Shown piece by piece: positions 8,914 through 16,990 of a stretch of 54,449 bases of DNA (within the stretch, counting starts at the first letter, position 1; each line of letters begins with the position of its first letter). The stretch lies in the NCBI GenBank assembly GCA_002320775.1, contig DCKY01000152.1, forward strand, positions 40,916 through 95,364. Direction: 5' to 3'. The notes beneath the pieces are model-generated. The model saw nothing but the letters and a program-made list of their open reading frames with translations. It ran no database searches and was not told where the DNA came from. Both the position numbers and the translations under genes were made by a program. The DNA is from Planctomycetes bacterium UBA1662. Lineage in GTDB: Bacteria > Planctomycetota > UBA8108.

Positions 8914-10023
8914 ATGAGCCAGAAAATACGCATCGCTATACCGCTCTCGCTGGCGGCTGTGCTCACGGTGCTCTTCGTATTCCTGGTGCTAAGTGAACTG
9001 CAGGATCCCGCGACGGAGGGGCCCGGAACCGAGGCCCGTGCGGAACCCGCTGAAGGTGTCCCCCAGCGACCCGTAGCCCGGGGAGATGTCCCAACCGGCC
9101 CTCCCTCGGAGCCCCGGCGCCGAGTCCAGAAAAGACGCGTCCCTGCGGCCGATGGCTTCTCCCGCTGGCACCTTCCCAAGCTGCCCCCCAATTGGAACGC
9201 GGAGCTGGCCAAAGACCTTCACACCTATTTTGAGCTGCTCGACAAATACGAGAGAGGCCGCAGCGCCAATTCGGCCGGCCTGCTGATGAAAAAACGTGAA
9301 GAGCTCCGTGAATTCCTCGCCGGCCTTGGAGCTGAATCGCTGGAGACCCTCTCGACGATCCTCAACTCGGAACCGGACTTCGTATATCGCCGCTTCATGC
9401 TGGCCGCCATCGGAGACCTGGGCCCGAAAACGGAGGGTGCCACCTGGGCGCTGCGCGATTACTTCGTCGCCCGGCAATCCAATCCCGGGCACCGCTCGGA
9501 GATGGGATACCTGATCAAGGCGATGGGGAAACTTCAAAACGATACTTCCTACGATGTTCTCCAGGATCTCATCAAGAACCCGGGCTTCAGCCCCTACCGG
9601 GACAAGTTCATCTGGGAGCTCGGAGAACACCACAGAAGAAGCGAGGCTCTCGATTTCTTCAACGACGGCCTCAACAACGAGACCTCGAAAAGGAATCGTA
9701 ACAAGTACGCCCAGGCACTCGGAAAGATCGCCTCGCCCGAATCCCTTCCACAGCTCTACCACGCCTTCAAAAATGAGAACTACTGGGTGAACAAGCAGAC
9801 GATCCTGGGGAGTATCGGCAAGATCGGAAATCCGAACTCTATCCCTTTCCTCGAGGAGCAGGCGAGATACGCCGGCGAGAGCGCGGTTCGCCTCAGCGCG
9901 GCCAGGGCCCTCAGCCGTATTGGAACTCCGGTGGCCATGGATACCCTTCGGGATGTGGCGCAATCTGAATCAGATGAAAAGATCCAGTCCTATATGATCA
10001 ACTGGTCCCAGGAACAGCAGTAA
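8914..10023 (+). CDS. HEAT-repeat protein with N-terminal membrane anchor
   Basis: The N-terminus (about 7-28, IAIPLSLAAVLTVLFVFLVL) is a signal anchor. A Pro/Arg-rich linker follows, to about residue 80. From about residue 130 to the end there are helical HEAT/PBS-lyase-type repeats, for example YRRFMLAAIGDLG, KYAQALGKIASPESLPQLYHAF and RLSAARALSRIGTPVAMDTL. Such repeats form a solenoid for protein contacts. The next gene begins 6 bases after its stop, so it is probably co-transcribed with the Kelch-like lipoprotein downstream. The partner is unknown. Confidence 0.75.
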   Translation: MSQKIRIAIPLSLAAVLTVLFVFLVLSELQDPATEGPGTEARAEPAEGVPQRPVARGDVPTGPPSEPRRRVQKRRVPAADGFSRWHLPKLPPNWNAELAKDLHTYFELLDKYERGRSANSAGLLMKKREELREFLAGLGAESLETLSTILNSEPDFVYRRFMLAAIGDLGPKTEGATWALRDYFVARQSNPGHRSEMGYLIKAMGKLQNDTSYDVLQDLIKNPGFSPYRDKFIWELGEHHRRSEALDFFNDGLNNETSKRNRNKYAQALGKIASPESLPQLYHAFKNENYWVNKQTILGSIGKIGNPNSIPFLEEQARYAGESAVRLSAARALSRIGTPVAMDTLRDVAQSESDEKIQSYMINWSQEQQ

Positions 10024-10029
10024 ACCATC

Positions 10030-12357
10030 GTGGAGTTGGGGAAAACGTTAAGGACCCTGTTCGCCGCCGCGGCTCTCGCGGCCAGCGCCGGCTGCGACCA
10101 CGACCCGGACGCCCGCGTTCGCCTGGCTGAATTCCAGGATGAGAACCCTGACGGCCAGGCCCAGCAGGACGAGAGCATCCTGGTCTACCTTGACCGGAAG
10201 CTGCCCGCCGGCTTCAACCCGAACGCCATCAAGGTAAGCATCGACCCTCCCACTCGATCAACCCTCCGCGCGAGTATCGAACAGAACCGTGAACTGCTCA
10301 GGATCACCATTGTCGACGGGACTCCTCAACTTCAATTGCGAGGGGTTCATGTCCCTGGAATGGACTCCGGCCCCAGCGGGCTGCTCATCGACCTTGGAGA
10401 CGGAATTCTCCAGGCCATCGACCTGCAGAAACGGGTGGTCATACCCCGTCTCGAGCGGGCCATATGGATCGATGCAAGCCCGCAGGGCGGCAACGCTGTC
10501 GTCGACAGGGGAGACCGGATCAGGCTGGTTTTCGACCAGAAGGTCAAGCTGGCCGACAAGCTGGCCGACTACACGCCGAGGGTACCGCAGGATCTCGTCC
10601 TGAGTAAGGACCAGGACAGGCTGGGCTCCGAAGAGGTGCCGGCTGAGCTGGTTCCGGCCGAAAGCGGAAACGAACACGAACTCGACATCATCCTCGGCTT
10701 CAACCCGATCCTGGAGATCGCCGGCAGCATCGCGGGAGATGGCTCCCGGGTGAATCGAACCGGCCCCCACGCTCCCTCCGGGCTCGCCGTCAACGGAACT
10801 CGGCTCCTTCCGATGAAACGCATAGAGGCTCTCAATGGAGGCCCGGGAGTCTACTCTGAAAAAGAGGTCGACATCGAGCTGCCCGAATCGAAGGTCCCGA
10901 CGACAGCCGATACCGGGGACTCCTTCGGCGGAGCCGGCTCGAGAATGTACCATACCCTGACCCGCTTCCAGGACAGGTTCGCGGTCATCGCCGGCGGATT
11001 GACCGTAGCCGGAAAAGAGCCCATCGACGAAGTCCTCCTCTACAATCCAAGGCGTACCGACCCATCCCTTCCGGCCTTCGAGTTGATCGGCAAGCTGCCC
11101 AGGCCGTCCTGGCAACACACCGCGACACTCCTGCCCGGCGCCGACCGGCAGGAAGGGACCGAGGATGACCTGGTGGTTTTCTGTGGCGGCACCGATGGCA
11201 AAGAGGTCTTCTCCGACATCATCGTCGTCTTCCTGTCCAGCAACTCAGGGAGCCTGGAACTTCGCAGGCTCCCCGTCTCCCTCAAGGTGCCGCGGGCTGA
11301 ACATGCCGCGGCGGCGGTCGGCAGCCAGTCACTCCTCGTCGATGGAGGAAGAACTCTCCCTGACGAAAACGGCTCGGAGCGCTTTACGGGATCTGCGGAG
11401 CTGATTCGATTTGAACGCGAAGGGGACGAGCTTCGCGTGGCGGAGAACCGCCTTTTCAGATCCCTTGCCAGGGCTCGACATACCCTCGATCTGCTGGTCC
11501 CGGATAAAAAAGGGCGGACCTGGGTTCTCTCCTATGGCGGCTACGGCCGCAATCGCTATATCGACCCCTGGGTCCCCATCCTCAAGACCCCCGATCGCCC
11601 CCTGGACCCGTTCGGAGAGAAGCTCACTGGAAAAGAGGTCGAGATCCTCTTTGATCCGCGCCGCGGCAGCATCCTGAGCTCTCCCATTCTCATCAATCTT
11701 GAAAATCCGCGTGACTCCATCACCTCCCTGGCCCCCAGGCCCGAGTACGCGCTGGTAAGAACCGGGCACCTCTCCGCCGGCCTTGGCGGCCTCAACAGCG
11801 AAGGGGTGCCGGCGGCCGATTCCGTCATCCTCCTGTCCGGAAGCCTTCTCCACCCTATTCATGGATTGGATGGGGACATCGCCGCAAGCTGGGAGCTTCC
11901 CAGCCAGAATCCACTTGAAAGAATCACCTCTCCCCGCCGGGCCCCCGATGGACACGAGGCTCTGAGCGGAATTCTCTTCACCTTCGATCCTGCCGATCCA
12001 CAGCGCAGCACAATCGACACCGTTCGACACCCGGCCCCTGAGCCCAGCAGGCTCGCCACTCGTGAAAATGCCGATCTCTGCAGGATCCCCGGGCTTGGAG
12101 TACTCCTCTCAGGCGGAGAACCTCCCAGCAGCACAACGGAACCCGAGCTGCATTCCAGCCTGGAAATTTACCTGGCAGAAGAGACCGGCGGAGGCCAGCT
12201 TAAAAAAATCGCCTCCCTTCTGCCCTCGGCCAGAAGCCGGCATCGCAGCTACCTGGTGCAGGAAGAGGGAAAATGCCGCCTGCTGCTGATTGGCGGCTCC
12301 AGTTCAACAAAAGCGGATATTGAAGAGCTGATTCTACCAACTCCGGCCCCCAGGTAG
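10030..12357 (+). CDS. Large Kelch-like lipoprotein
   Basis: A 775-residue predicted lipoprotein beginning at GTG, 6 bases after the HEAT-repeat gene. The signal peptide ends in ASAGC with Cys22 as the lipid site. Residues about 30-270 form a beta-rich region with repeated short strands (a possible Ig-like domain, uncertain). From about 295 onward Kelch-like elements appear: MYHTLTRFQDRFAVIAGGL, HTATLLPGADR...VVFCGGTDG, HAAAAVGSQSLLVDGG and a C-terminal LLLIGGSSSTKADIEEL. It is probably a surface or periplasmic binding protein like the one at 6793-8736. Confidence 0.68.
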   Translation: MELGKTLRTLFAAAALAASAGCDHDPDARVRLAEFQDENPDGQAQQDESILVYLDRKLPAGFNPNAIKVSIDPPTRSTLRASIEQNRELLRITIVDGTPQLQLRGVHVPGMDSGPSGLLIDLGDGILQAIDLQKRVVIPRLERAIWIDASPQGGNAVVDRGDRIRLVFDQKVKLADKLADYTPRVPQDLVLSKDQDRLGSEEVPAELVPAESGNEHELDIILGFNPILEIAGSIAGDGSRVNRTGPHAPSGLAVNGTRLLPMKRIEALNGGPGVYSEKEVDIELPESKVPTTADTGDSFGGAGSRMYHTLTRFQDRFAVIAGGLTVAGKEPIDEVLLYNPRRTDPSLPAFELIGKLPRPSWQHTATLLPGADRQEGTEDDLVVFCGGTDGKEVFSDIIVVFLSSNSGSLELRRLPVSLKVPRAEHAAAAVGSQSLLVDGGRTLPDENGSERFTGSAELIRFEREGDELRVAENRLFRSLARARHTLDLLVPDKKGRTWVLSYGGYGRNRYIDPWVPILKTPDRPLDPFGEKLTGKEVEILFDPRRGSILSSPILINLENPRDSITSLAPRPEYALVRTGHLSAGLGGLNSEGVPAADSVILLSGSLLHPIHGLDGDIAASWELPSQNPLERITSPRRAPDGHEALSGILFTFDPADPQRSTIDTVRHPAPEPSRLATRENADLCRIPGLGVLLSGGEPPSSTTEPELHSSLEIYLAEETGGGQLKKIASLLPSARSRHRSYLVQEEGKCRLLLIGGSSSTKADIEELILPTPAPR

Positions 12358-12362
12358 GAAAA

Positions 12363-12382
12363 GGTCCGCCAGGCAGGCGGTC
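12363..12382 (+). terminator. Hairpin after the Kelch-like gene, possible terminator
   Basis: GGTCCGCC and GGCGGTCC pair around the loop AGGCA-type bases, with one T-T mismatch. The hairpin lies just after the stop at 12357 and is followed by TCTTGGGTCTTT, only a weak T-rich tract. Confidence 0.35.
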
Positions 12383-12488
12383 CTCTTGGGTCTTTCACTT
12401 CAAGATCTGCCATGATAGTATTCCTCCTGCCTGTCGTGGCAATGTGCGAATGCCTGCGGCCTGGATGAAGTGAAGAAGAGAAACTCGC

Positions 12489-13691
12489 TTGCGCACCCAT
12501 TACCAGAGATCCCGGTTCCTTTGCGCTGTGCTCCTGCTCGCCTTTGCGGCAGGTTGCTCTGGACCATCGTCTTCGCGCAAGGCCGCTCCCGGAGCGAGAG
12601 CGAGAATCGCTGTCTCAGGTTCTACGCTGGAGGGATACGCCAGGCGCAGCCGGGCAGATGCCACACGGGTGAGAAAATATCTCGCCGCGGCCGAAGCCTA
12701 CCTCATCGAGGGAAGCGCCACGAGCGCCATTCGCTGCGCACATGAAGCCAGGCGGCAGACCTCCAGCAGCCAGCTGCAGGCGCAGGCCGACTACCTGCTC
12801 GGAAAGGCGCACCTCGGCCAGCTGAAGCTGACCCTCGCGGAGCGCTATCTCGAAAAGAGCCTTACCGGGATGAAAGGCTTCCGCCTGGAAGAGAGCCGGG
12901 CACACCTGGTTGTCTGCCTGAGAATGCAGAAAAAGACAGGCGAAGCAGACGCCCTGTTCAAGAGACTCAAGGAACCCGGACACCCGCATATCCAGGCCAT
13001 CCTGACTACTCCCCGGCCTCGTCTCGCAGATGAAAAACTGCCCAAGGCTCCCTCCATAGCCCGGATCGGCGACCTGCCGGCAAGAGCTTCGAGAGCCGGG
13101 AGTCGACAACTCCCCCACCTCAAGGTATTGCCGCGCTCCGCCTGGAAGGCAAAATCCACGACCAAGAGTCGGGCCACCCCGCAGGCGTTGAGCAAGATCT
13201 TCAGGATGACCATCCACCACTCCGGGGAGCCCGCCGGGGTCAGCACGACCTCACAATGGGGAACCTCCAGGGAGATCCTGCGAATTCAGCGCTACCACCA
13301 GCGCGAGAAGAGATGGGCTGACATCGGCTATCACTATATCGTCGATCGCGCCGGCAGGGTCTGGCAGGGACGGCAGGTGTCCTACCAGGGCGCCCACGCC
13401 CGGGGAGATGCCAACCGCGGAAACATCGGAATTGTCGTGCTGGGGAATTACAGCGCCGGCAAACAGCAGCTGAACAAGGCGCAGCGTGACGGCCTGAAGC
13501 TCCTCGTGCTCAAGCTGGGACAGTACTTTTCCATACCGGCAAGCCGCCTCTACACCCACGCTGAGATCCTTCCGGGTCACACGCACTGTCCTGGTCCAGG
13601 GCTGACCGCCTACACCAAGACCCTGCGTGCCGAGCTCAAACGCCACCAGTTGGCGGGAGCGCAGCTGACCTCCTCCGCCAGGCGCAAATAA
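12489..13691 (+). CDS. N-acetylmuramoyl-L-alanine amidase (Amidase_2/PGRP type) lipoprotein
   Basis: A predicted envelope peptidoglycan amidase that cleaves the bond between MurNAc and the stem peptide. The 400-residue protein starts at TTG with GAAGAGA upstream. It has a lipobox FAAGC (Cys23) and a helical TPR-like middle (about 45-170: ARRSRADATRVRKYLAAAEAY, QAQADYLLGKAHLGQLKLTL). The C-terminal Amidase_2/PGRP domain (about 215-385) keeps TIHHSG, WADIGYHYIVDRAGRVWQGR, the NRGNIGIVVLGNY strand and GHTHCPGPGL. The first His of the HHS motif and the His and Cys of HTHCPG are the expected zinc ligands. It ends 4 bases before a convergent gene. Confidence 0.86.
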   Translation: MRTHYQRSRFLCAVLLLAFAAGCSGPSSSRKAAPGARARIAVSGSTLEGYARRSRADATRVRKYLAAAEAYLIEGSATSAIRCAHEARRQTSSSQLQAQADYLLGKAHLGQLKLTLAERYLEKSLTGMKGFRLEESRAHLVVCLRMQKKTGEADALFKRLKEPGHPHIQAILTTPRPRLADEKLPKAPSIARIGDLPARASRAGSRQLPHLKVLPRSAWKAKSTTKSRATPQALSKIFRMTIHHSGEPAGVSTTSQWGTSREILRIQRYHQREKRWADIGYHYIVDRAGRVWQGRQVSYQGAHARGDANRGNIGIVVLGNYSAGKQQLNKAQRDGLKLLVLKLGQYFSIPASRLYTHAEILPGHTHCPGPGLTAYTKTLRAELKRHQLAGAQLTSSARRK

Positions 13692-13695
13692 GCCT

Positions 13696-14055
13696 TCAGC
13701 GGCTCTCTGCTCCCAAGGTGACCAGCACATCCCAGTTGTCTGGTTGTCGCAAATCGTCCAGAACAACCCCGTTGAACCGCTCAAAGCCGCATGCGGTACA
13801 GCGCTGGAGCAACTTCCAGCCCGAACCGCTGGCCCCCGTCAGCTTGACCGGCTCCATCAAGCCGCCACAGTCCGATCCGCGGTCGCCGGGAACCACATCG
13901 ACGTGCCTGGACCAGAGACAGGCGGGACAGTGATTGCGATAGCTGCCCTGGGCGAGCGGCAGAACATCCTCACCGCAATGCCCGCATTCGAAGCCATCAT
14001 TTCCGCTCCCGTGAAAATTCCGCCGCCCTTCGTCGCCGCGCTCCTGCTCGCTCAA
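13696..14055 (-). CDS. RNHCP domain protein (small zinc-ribbon)
   Basis: A 119-residue cysteine-rich protein carrying the RNHCP signature (SYRNHCPACLWSRHVD) that names the family. Four cysteine pairs are visible: CGHC, CPAC, a DCGG region and CTAC, consistent with zinc ribbons. The family's function is not known to me. The start is TTG at 14055, preceded by CGGAG 8 bases upstream. It overlaps the stop of the threonine aldolase gene, so the two are translationally coupled. Confidence 0.82.
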   Translation of the reverse strand: MSEQERGDEGRRNFHGSGNDGFECGHCGEDVLPLAQGSYRNHCPACLWSRHVDVVPGDRGSDCGGLMEPVKLTGASGSGWKLLQRCTACGFERFNGVVLDDLRQPDNWDVLVTLGAESR

Positions 14056-15110
14056 GAAAACAGCTCCGTCAGATTCCGGGAAAGGATCCCAGCCGCCCGG
14101 ACAGCCGCATCGTCATCCGCATCCTTGTGAAACACGATGCGAACACCACGGCCGGAAAGGCCCACAACAAGCAGGCCCTCGGAGCGCAACCTGTTCGAAA
14201 ACTCAGTATAGCGGTCGGGATCTTCTCCATCCCACCCGAGAAAAACCATGTTGGTGTCGGGAGAGGAGATTCGCAGGCCTGCGAGGTTGAGCTCCTTCAG
14301 CTTCACGGCCAGCTCGGCCGCGCGGCGATGGTCCTCGCCAAGGCGCTCGATGTTGTGACCCAGGGCGTAGATGCCACAGGCCGCGAGCACCCCTGCCTGG
14401 CGCAATCCCCCACCGAGCAGCTTCCGCAAACGCCTGGCCTCGGCGATGGTCTCAGCCGTACCTGCGAGCACCGATCCTGCCGGAGCTCCAAGGCCTTTCG
14501 AAAGGCAGAACATGACGCTATCGGCGCAGGCCGCGAAACTGGAGACCTCGACTCCAGAGGCAACGCTGGCATTGAAGATCCGCGCCCCATCGATATGTAA
14601 TCGAAGTCCGCGCTCCCTGCACAAAGAGGCGACCGCCTCCAGATAATCCAGGGGCAGGATGCAGCCGCCGGCAATATTGCTGGTCTGCTCAAGAATCACC
14701 AGCTTCGTACGCGCCATGTGAACATCTTCAGGCCGAATCGCAGCGGCGATCGAGTCGAGAGGAATGACTCCCCGGTCACCGGCGATCGAAACAGCCTGGA
14801 CTCCCCATAAACGGGCGGCTCCGGCACACTCGAAATTGTAGGTATGACAGAGGGACTCGAAGATAACCTCGTCTCCAGGGCTACAATGAGTTCCTACAGC
14901 GATGGAGTTGCCCATGGTGCCTGAAGGAACAAAGATAGCAGCCTCTTTGCCTAAACTCTCAGCCGCCAGTTCTTCAAGCCTGGTGACAGTCGGGTCATCT
15001 CCAAAGACATCGTCGCCAAGCGGAGCCGAGCACATGGCCTCCAACATCGGCGCATCCGGTTTTGTAACCGTATCACTCCTGAGATCGATTACTTCTGTAT
15101 TACTCTGCAT
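14052..15110 (-). CDS. ltaE: Low-specificity L-threonine aldolase (PLP enzyme)
   Basis: A PLP-dependent fold-type I enzyme that cleaves L-threonine or L-allo-threonine to glycine and acetaldehyde. Over 352 residues the family markers are present: IDLRSDTVTKPDAPMLEAM at the start, GDDVFGDDPTVTRLEE, FVPSGTMGNSIA, LHIDGARIFNA, and the PLP lysine in VMFCLSKGLGAPAGSVL. Length is normal. Start ATG 15110; divergent from the ECF sigma gene. It may feed glycine metabolism, with the glycine oxidase at 20179 in the same region, but no operon link exists. Confidence 0.92.
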   Translation of the reverse strand: MQSNTEVIDLRSDTVTKPDAPMLEAMCSAPLGDDVFGDDPTVTRLEELAAESLGKEAAIFVPSGTMGNSIAVGTHCSPGDEVIFESLCHTYNFECAGAARLWGVQAVSIAGDRGVIPLDSIAAAIRPEDVHMARTKLVILEQTSNIAGGCILPLDYLEAVASLCRERGLRLHIDGARIFNASVASGVEVSSFAACADSVMFCLSKGLGAPAGSVLAGTAETIAEARRLRKLLGGGLRQAGVLAACGIYALGHNIERLGEDHRRAAELAVKLKELNLAGLRISSPDTNMVFLGWDGEDPDRYTEFSNRLRSEGLLVVGLSGRGVRIVFHKDADDDAAVRAAGILSRNLTELFS

Positions 15111-15338
15111 GGGGTATGAGCTTACGACAACAGGAGGAGCTGTTCAAGCGAAGCTGAACCAGTTAACACCCATTTTTAATACCTGGTACCCAAAGATTTA
15201 TTCCGACCCGACGACTCCCCGGGGTACTCCATTAGCGGGACCGTTAGAGTTTTCTCTCTTGTCTGATAAACATTTGTTTTTAAAGGACTTGTAGAAAAGC
15301 GGCCCTCTGGAACTCGGTGTTAGTAGTAAGATAGCTCT

Positions 15339-15986
15339 ATGAGTCAAAAATCAGGCCAAACCACTTCAGATGGCGTTCAGGACGATACCAGCTCCCAGAA
15401 CATCTCATGTGAAGATGAGGCGCTCGTCAGGAAGGCCCTGAAAGGCGACCTGGAGTCCTTTGAATCTTTGGTTGGACGCTACCAGCAGGCGATCTACAAC
15501 ATCTGCTATTACAAAAGCCGCAACTGCTTCGATGCTGAGGACCTGGCCCAGGATGTATTTCTTGCGGCCTTCAAGTCCCTGCCAAAGCTGAAGGACATCA
15601 GAAAATTCAGGAGTTGGCTCTTTGGTATCACCTACAACCGCTGTCACAAATGGTTCCAACGCGAAAAAATCAAAATCGTCAAATTCAAGGAGATCTCTCA
15701 ACGCCTCAGCCAGCAGCAACGCATGGACAGGCTGAAAAGCGGCCAGCCGGGTACGCGTTTCCAGGGAGATGAACCCGAGATCGCAGAGTTTCTCCATAAG
15801 CTCCCCACCGATGTAAAAAACATCCTGAAGCTGAAATACCTCGAGGGAATGAGCTACGACGAGATCAGTGAAAAAACAGGGGTCAAGTCACACCGGATCG
15901 ACTACCTCATTCGCAAAGGAAAGAAGCTGATCCGTGAACGTTGGAGCCAACGCGACAGGAAAGGCCAGGATGATGGCGTCAGCTGA
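15339..15986 (+). CDS. ECF-type RNA polymerase sigma factor
   Basis: A 215-residue group 4 sigma factor. Region 2 (about 30-105) includes DLESFESLVGRYQQAIYNICYY, DAEDLAQDVFLAAFKSL and FRSWLFGITYNRCHKWFQR. Region 4 (about 150-205) has LPTDVKNILKLKYLEGMSYDEI and a helix-turn-helix SEKTGVKSHRIDYLIRKGKKLI. The next gene overlaps its end and encodes a ZAS-type anti-sigma factor, so activity is probably held by that membrane partner and released by an envelope signal. The genes downstream (16991-20003) are candidate targets by position. Confidence 0.92.
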   Translation: MSQKSGQTTSDGVQDDTSSQNISCEDEALVRKALKGDLESFESLVGRYQQAIYNICYYKSRNCFDAEDLAQDVFLAAFKSLPKLKDIRKFRSWLFGITYNRCHKWFQREKIKIVKFKEISQRLSQQQRMDRLKSGQPGTRFQGDEPEIAEFLHKLPTDVKNILKLKYLEGMSYDEISEKTGVKSHRIDYLIRKGKKLIRERWSQRDRKGQDDGVS

Positions 15987-16890
15987 GGAAAGCCCAAACT
16001 ACATGCAGCCAGATCACATGCAACCAGACCATATGCAACCAGACCAGCCCCTTATCAGTTGCCTGGAAGCGGAAGCTTATCTACACCTCTTTGTCGAGGC
16101 CGAACTCGACCAGCTCCGTTCAGTCCAACTGGAAGATCATTTAACCGCCTGCGACAGTTGCCGGGTTTTAAAAGCCGAGCTCGACTCCGAGCAGCTCTGG
16201 CTCATTGAAAATGCCGTGCGCTCTCCAACCTTGTCGGAAAACTTCGCCTCGAAGGTCAGCGCGGAAATCCGTCGTGAGGGACTCCACCGATCGACCTTCT
16301 CGATCTGGATTCGCAAAGCAGGCCCCTGGCCGGGACTTGCGGCAGCCGGCATTCTCCTCGCTCTGCTGGTATTTGCAGGCCGAGACAGCCGAGACATCCG
16401 CGGCGGCCCCGCGGTCGACCTCGCGGCCGCAGACGGCGGCCCTCCTGTAGCCCCTGCAATTATCCCTGCAGCCGATTTCACAGAGGCCCCCAGTCCCATC
16501 GGGGAGTCATCCCCTGTGACATTATCAGAACCCGTGGTCCGAATTGGTTCCGAAAAGAATCCCGAATTGAAACTCACACCTACAGCGTCTGAAGTTTCAA
16601 CCGCTCCCGAGCCGATAACTACCTTAACGGCAGGCCTCAATCAGCTGGATATGGGGAAGCTGTTCGGCCTCTTTGCCAGGCGCTATGAAAAAGCCCGGTT
16701 GCCGACAGCCAAACCGATCGATCCGGATGATCCCTGCCTGGATGATCTGAATGATGATGGAAAAGTGGATGGTGGAGATGTGGCCTATGGCTGCCTCCTT
16801 CTCCTCGAGGCAAAGCCCTCGGCCCCCGAACGCGACTCTACGAAATCAGCGGAGGCTCCCGATTGTGACAACCGGGACCCCTGCGTTTAA
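15970..16890 (+). CDS. Membrane anti-sigma factor (zf-HC2/ZAS) with dockerin-like C-terminus
   Basis: About 306 residues from ATG 15970, chosen because AGGAAAGG lies just upstream; it overlaps the sigma gene by 17 bases. An in-frame GTG at 15934 is less likely. The cytoplasmic zinc anti-sigma domain shows the HLTACDSC pattern (H-x3-C-x2-C) after a Cys-led helix. One membrane segment (PGLAAAGILLALLVFAG) follows, then a long Pro/Ala/Thr-rich outside stalk. The C-terminus has a calcium-loop sequence DDLNDDGKVDGGDVAYGC resembling one dockerin repeat. An N-terminal MQPDH repeat occurs three times. It probably binds the ECF sigma factor and senses the periplasm. Confidence 0.82.
   Translation: MMASAEESPNYMQPDHMQPDHMQPDQPLISCLEAEAYLHLFVEAELDQLRSVQLEDHLTACDSCRVLKAELDSEQLWLIENAVRSPTLSENFASKVSAEIRREGLHRSTFSIWIRKAGPWPGLAAAGILLALLVFAGRDSRDIRGGPAVDLAAADGGPPVAPAIIPAADFTEAPSPIGESSPVTLSEPVVRIGSEKNPELKLTPTASEVSTAPEPITTLTAGLNQLDMGKLFGLFARRYEKARLPTAKPIDPDDPCLDDLNDDGKVDGGDVAYGCLLLLEAKPSAPERDSTKSAEAPDCDNRDPCV
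16003..16047 (+). repeat. Three tandem 15-base repeats inside the anti-sigma gene
   Basis: Three near-identical 15-base units start at 16003, 16018 and 16033. Each encodes MQPDH or MQPDQ. They differ at a few mostly silent bases, which suggests tandem duplication followed by drift. They lie in the N-terminal extension before the zinc domain. Confidence 0.8.
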
Positions 16891-16990
16891 GAGAATAACC
16901 ACGGCTATGGACGCCTGGTGGGAGTCCGGAGCGCCTGGCCTCGTTATTCGTGACAATGGGAGGTCCTGATCGTGAACTTTCGGACCTCGG

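Noticed and set aside
15300..15338. ECF autoregulatory promoter (GGAACT near 15309) just before the sigma gene
   Set aside because: The implied -10 would almost touch the start codon, leaving no leader; the match is too weak to list.
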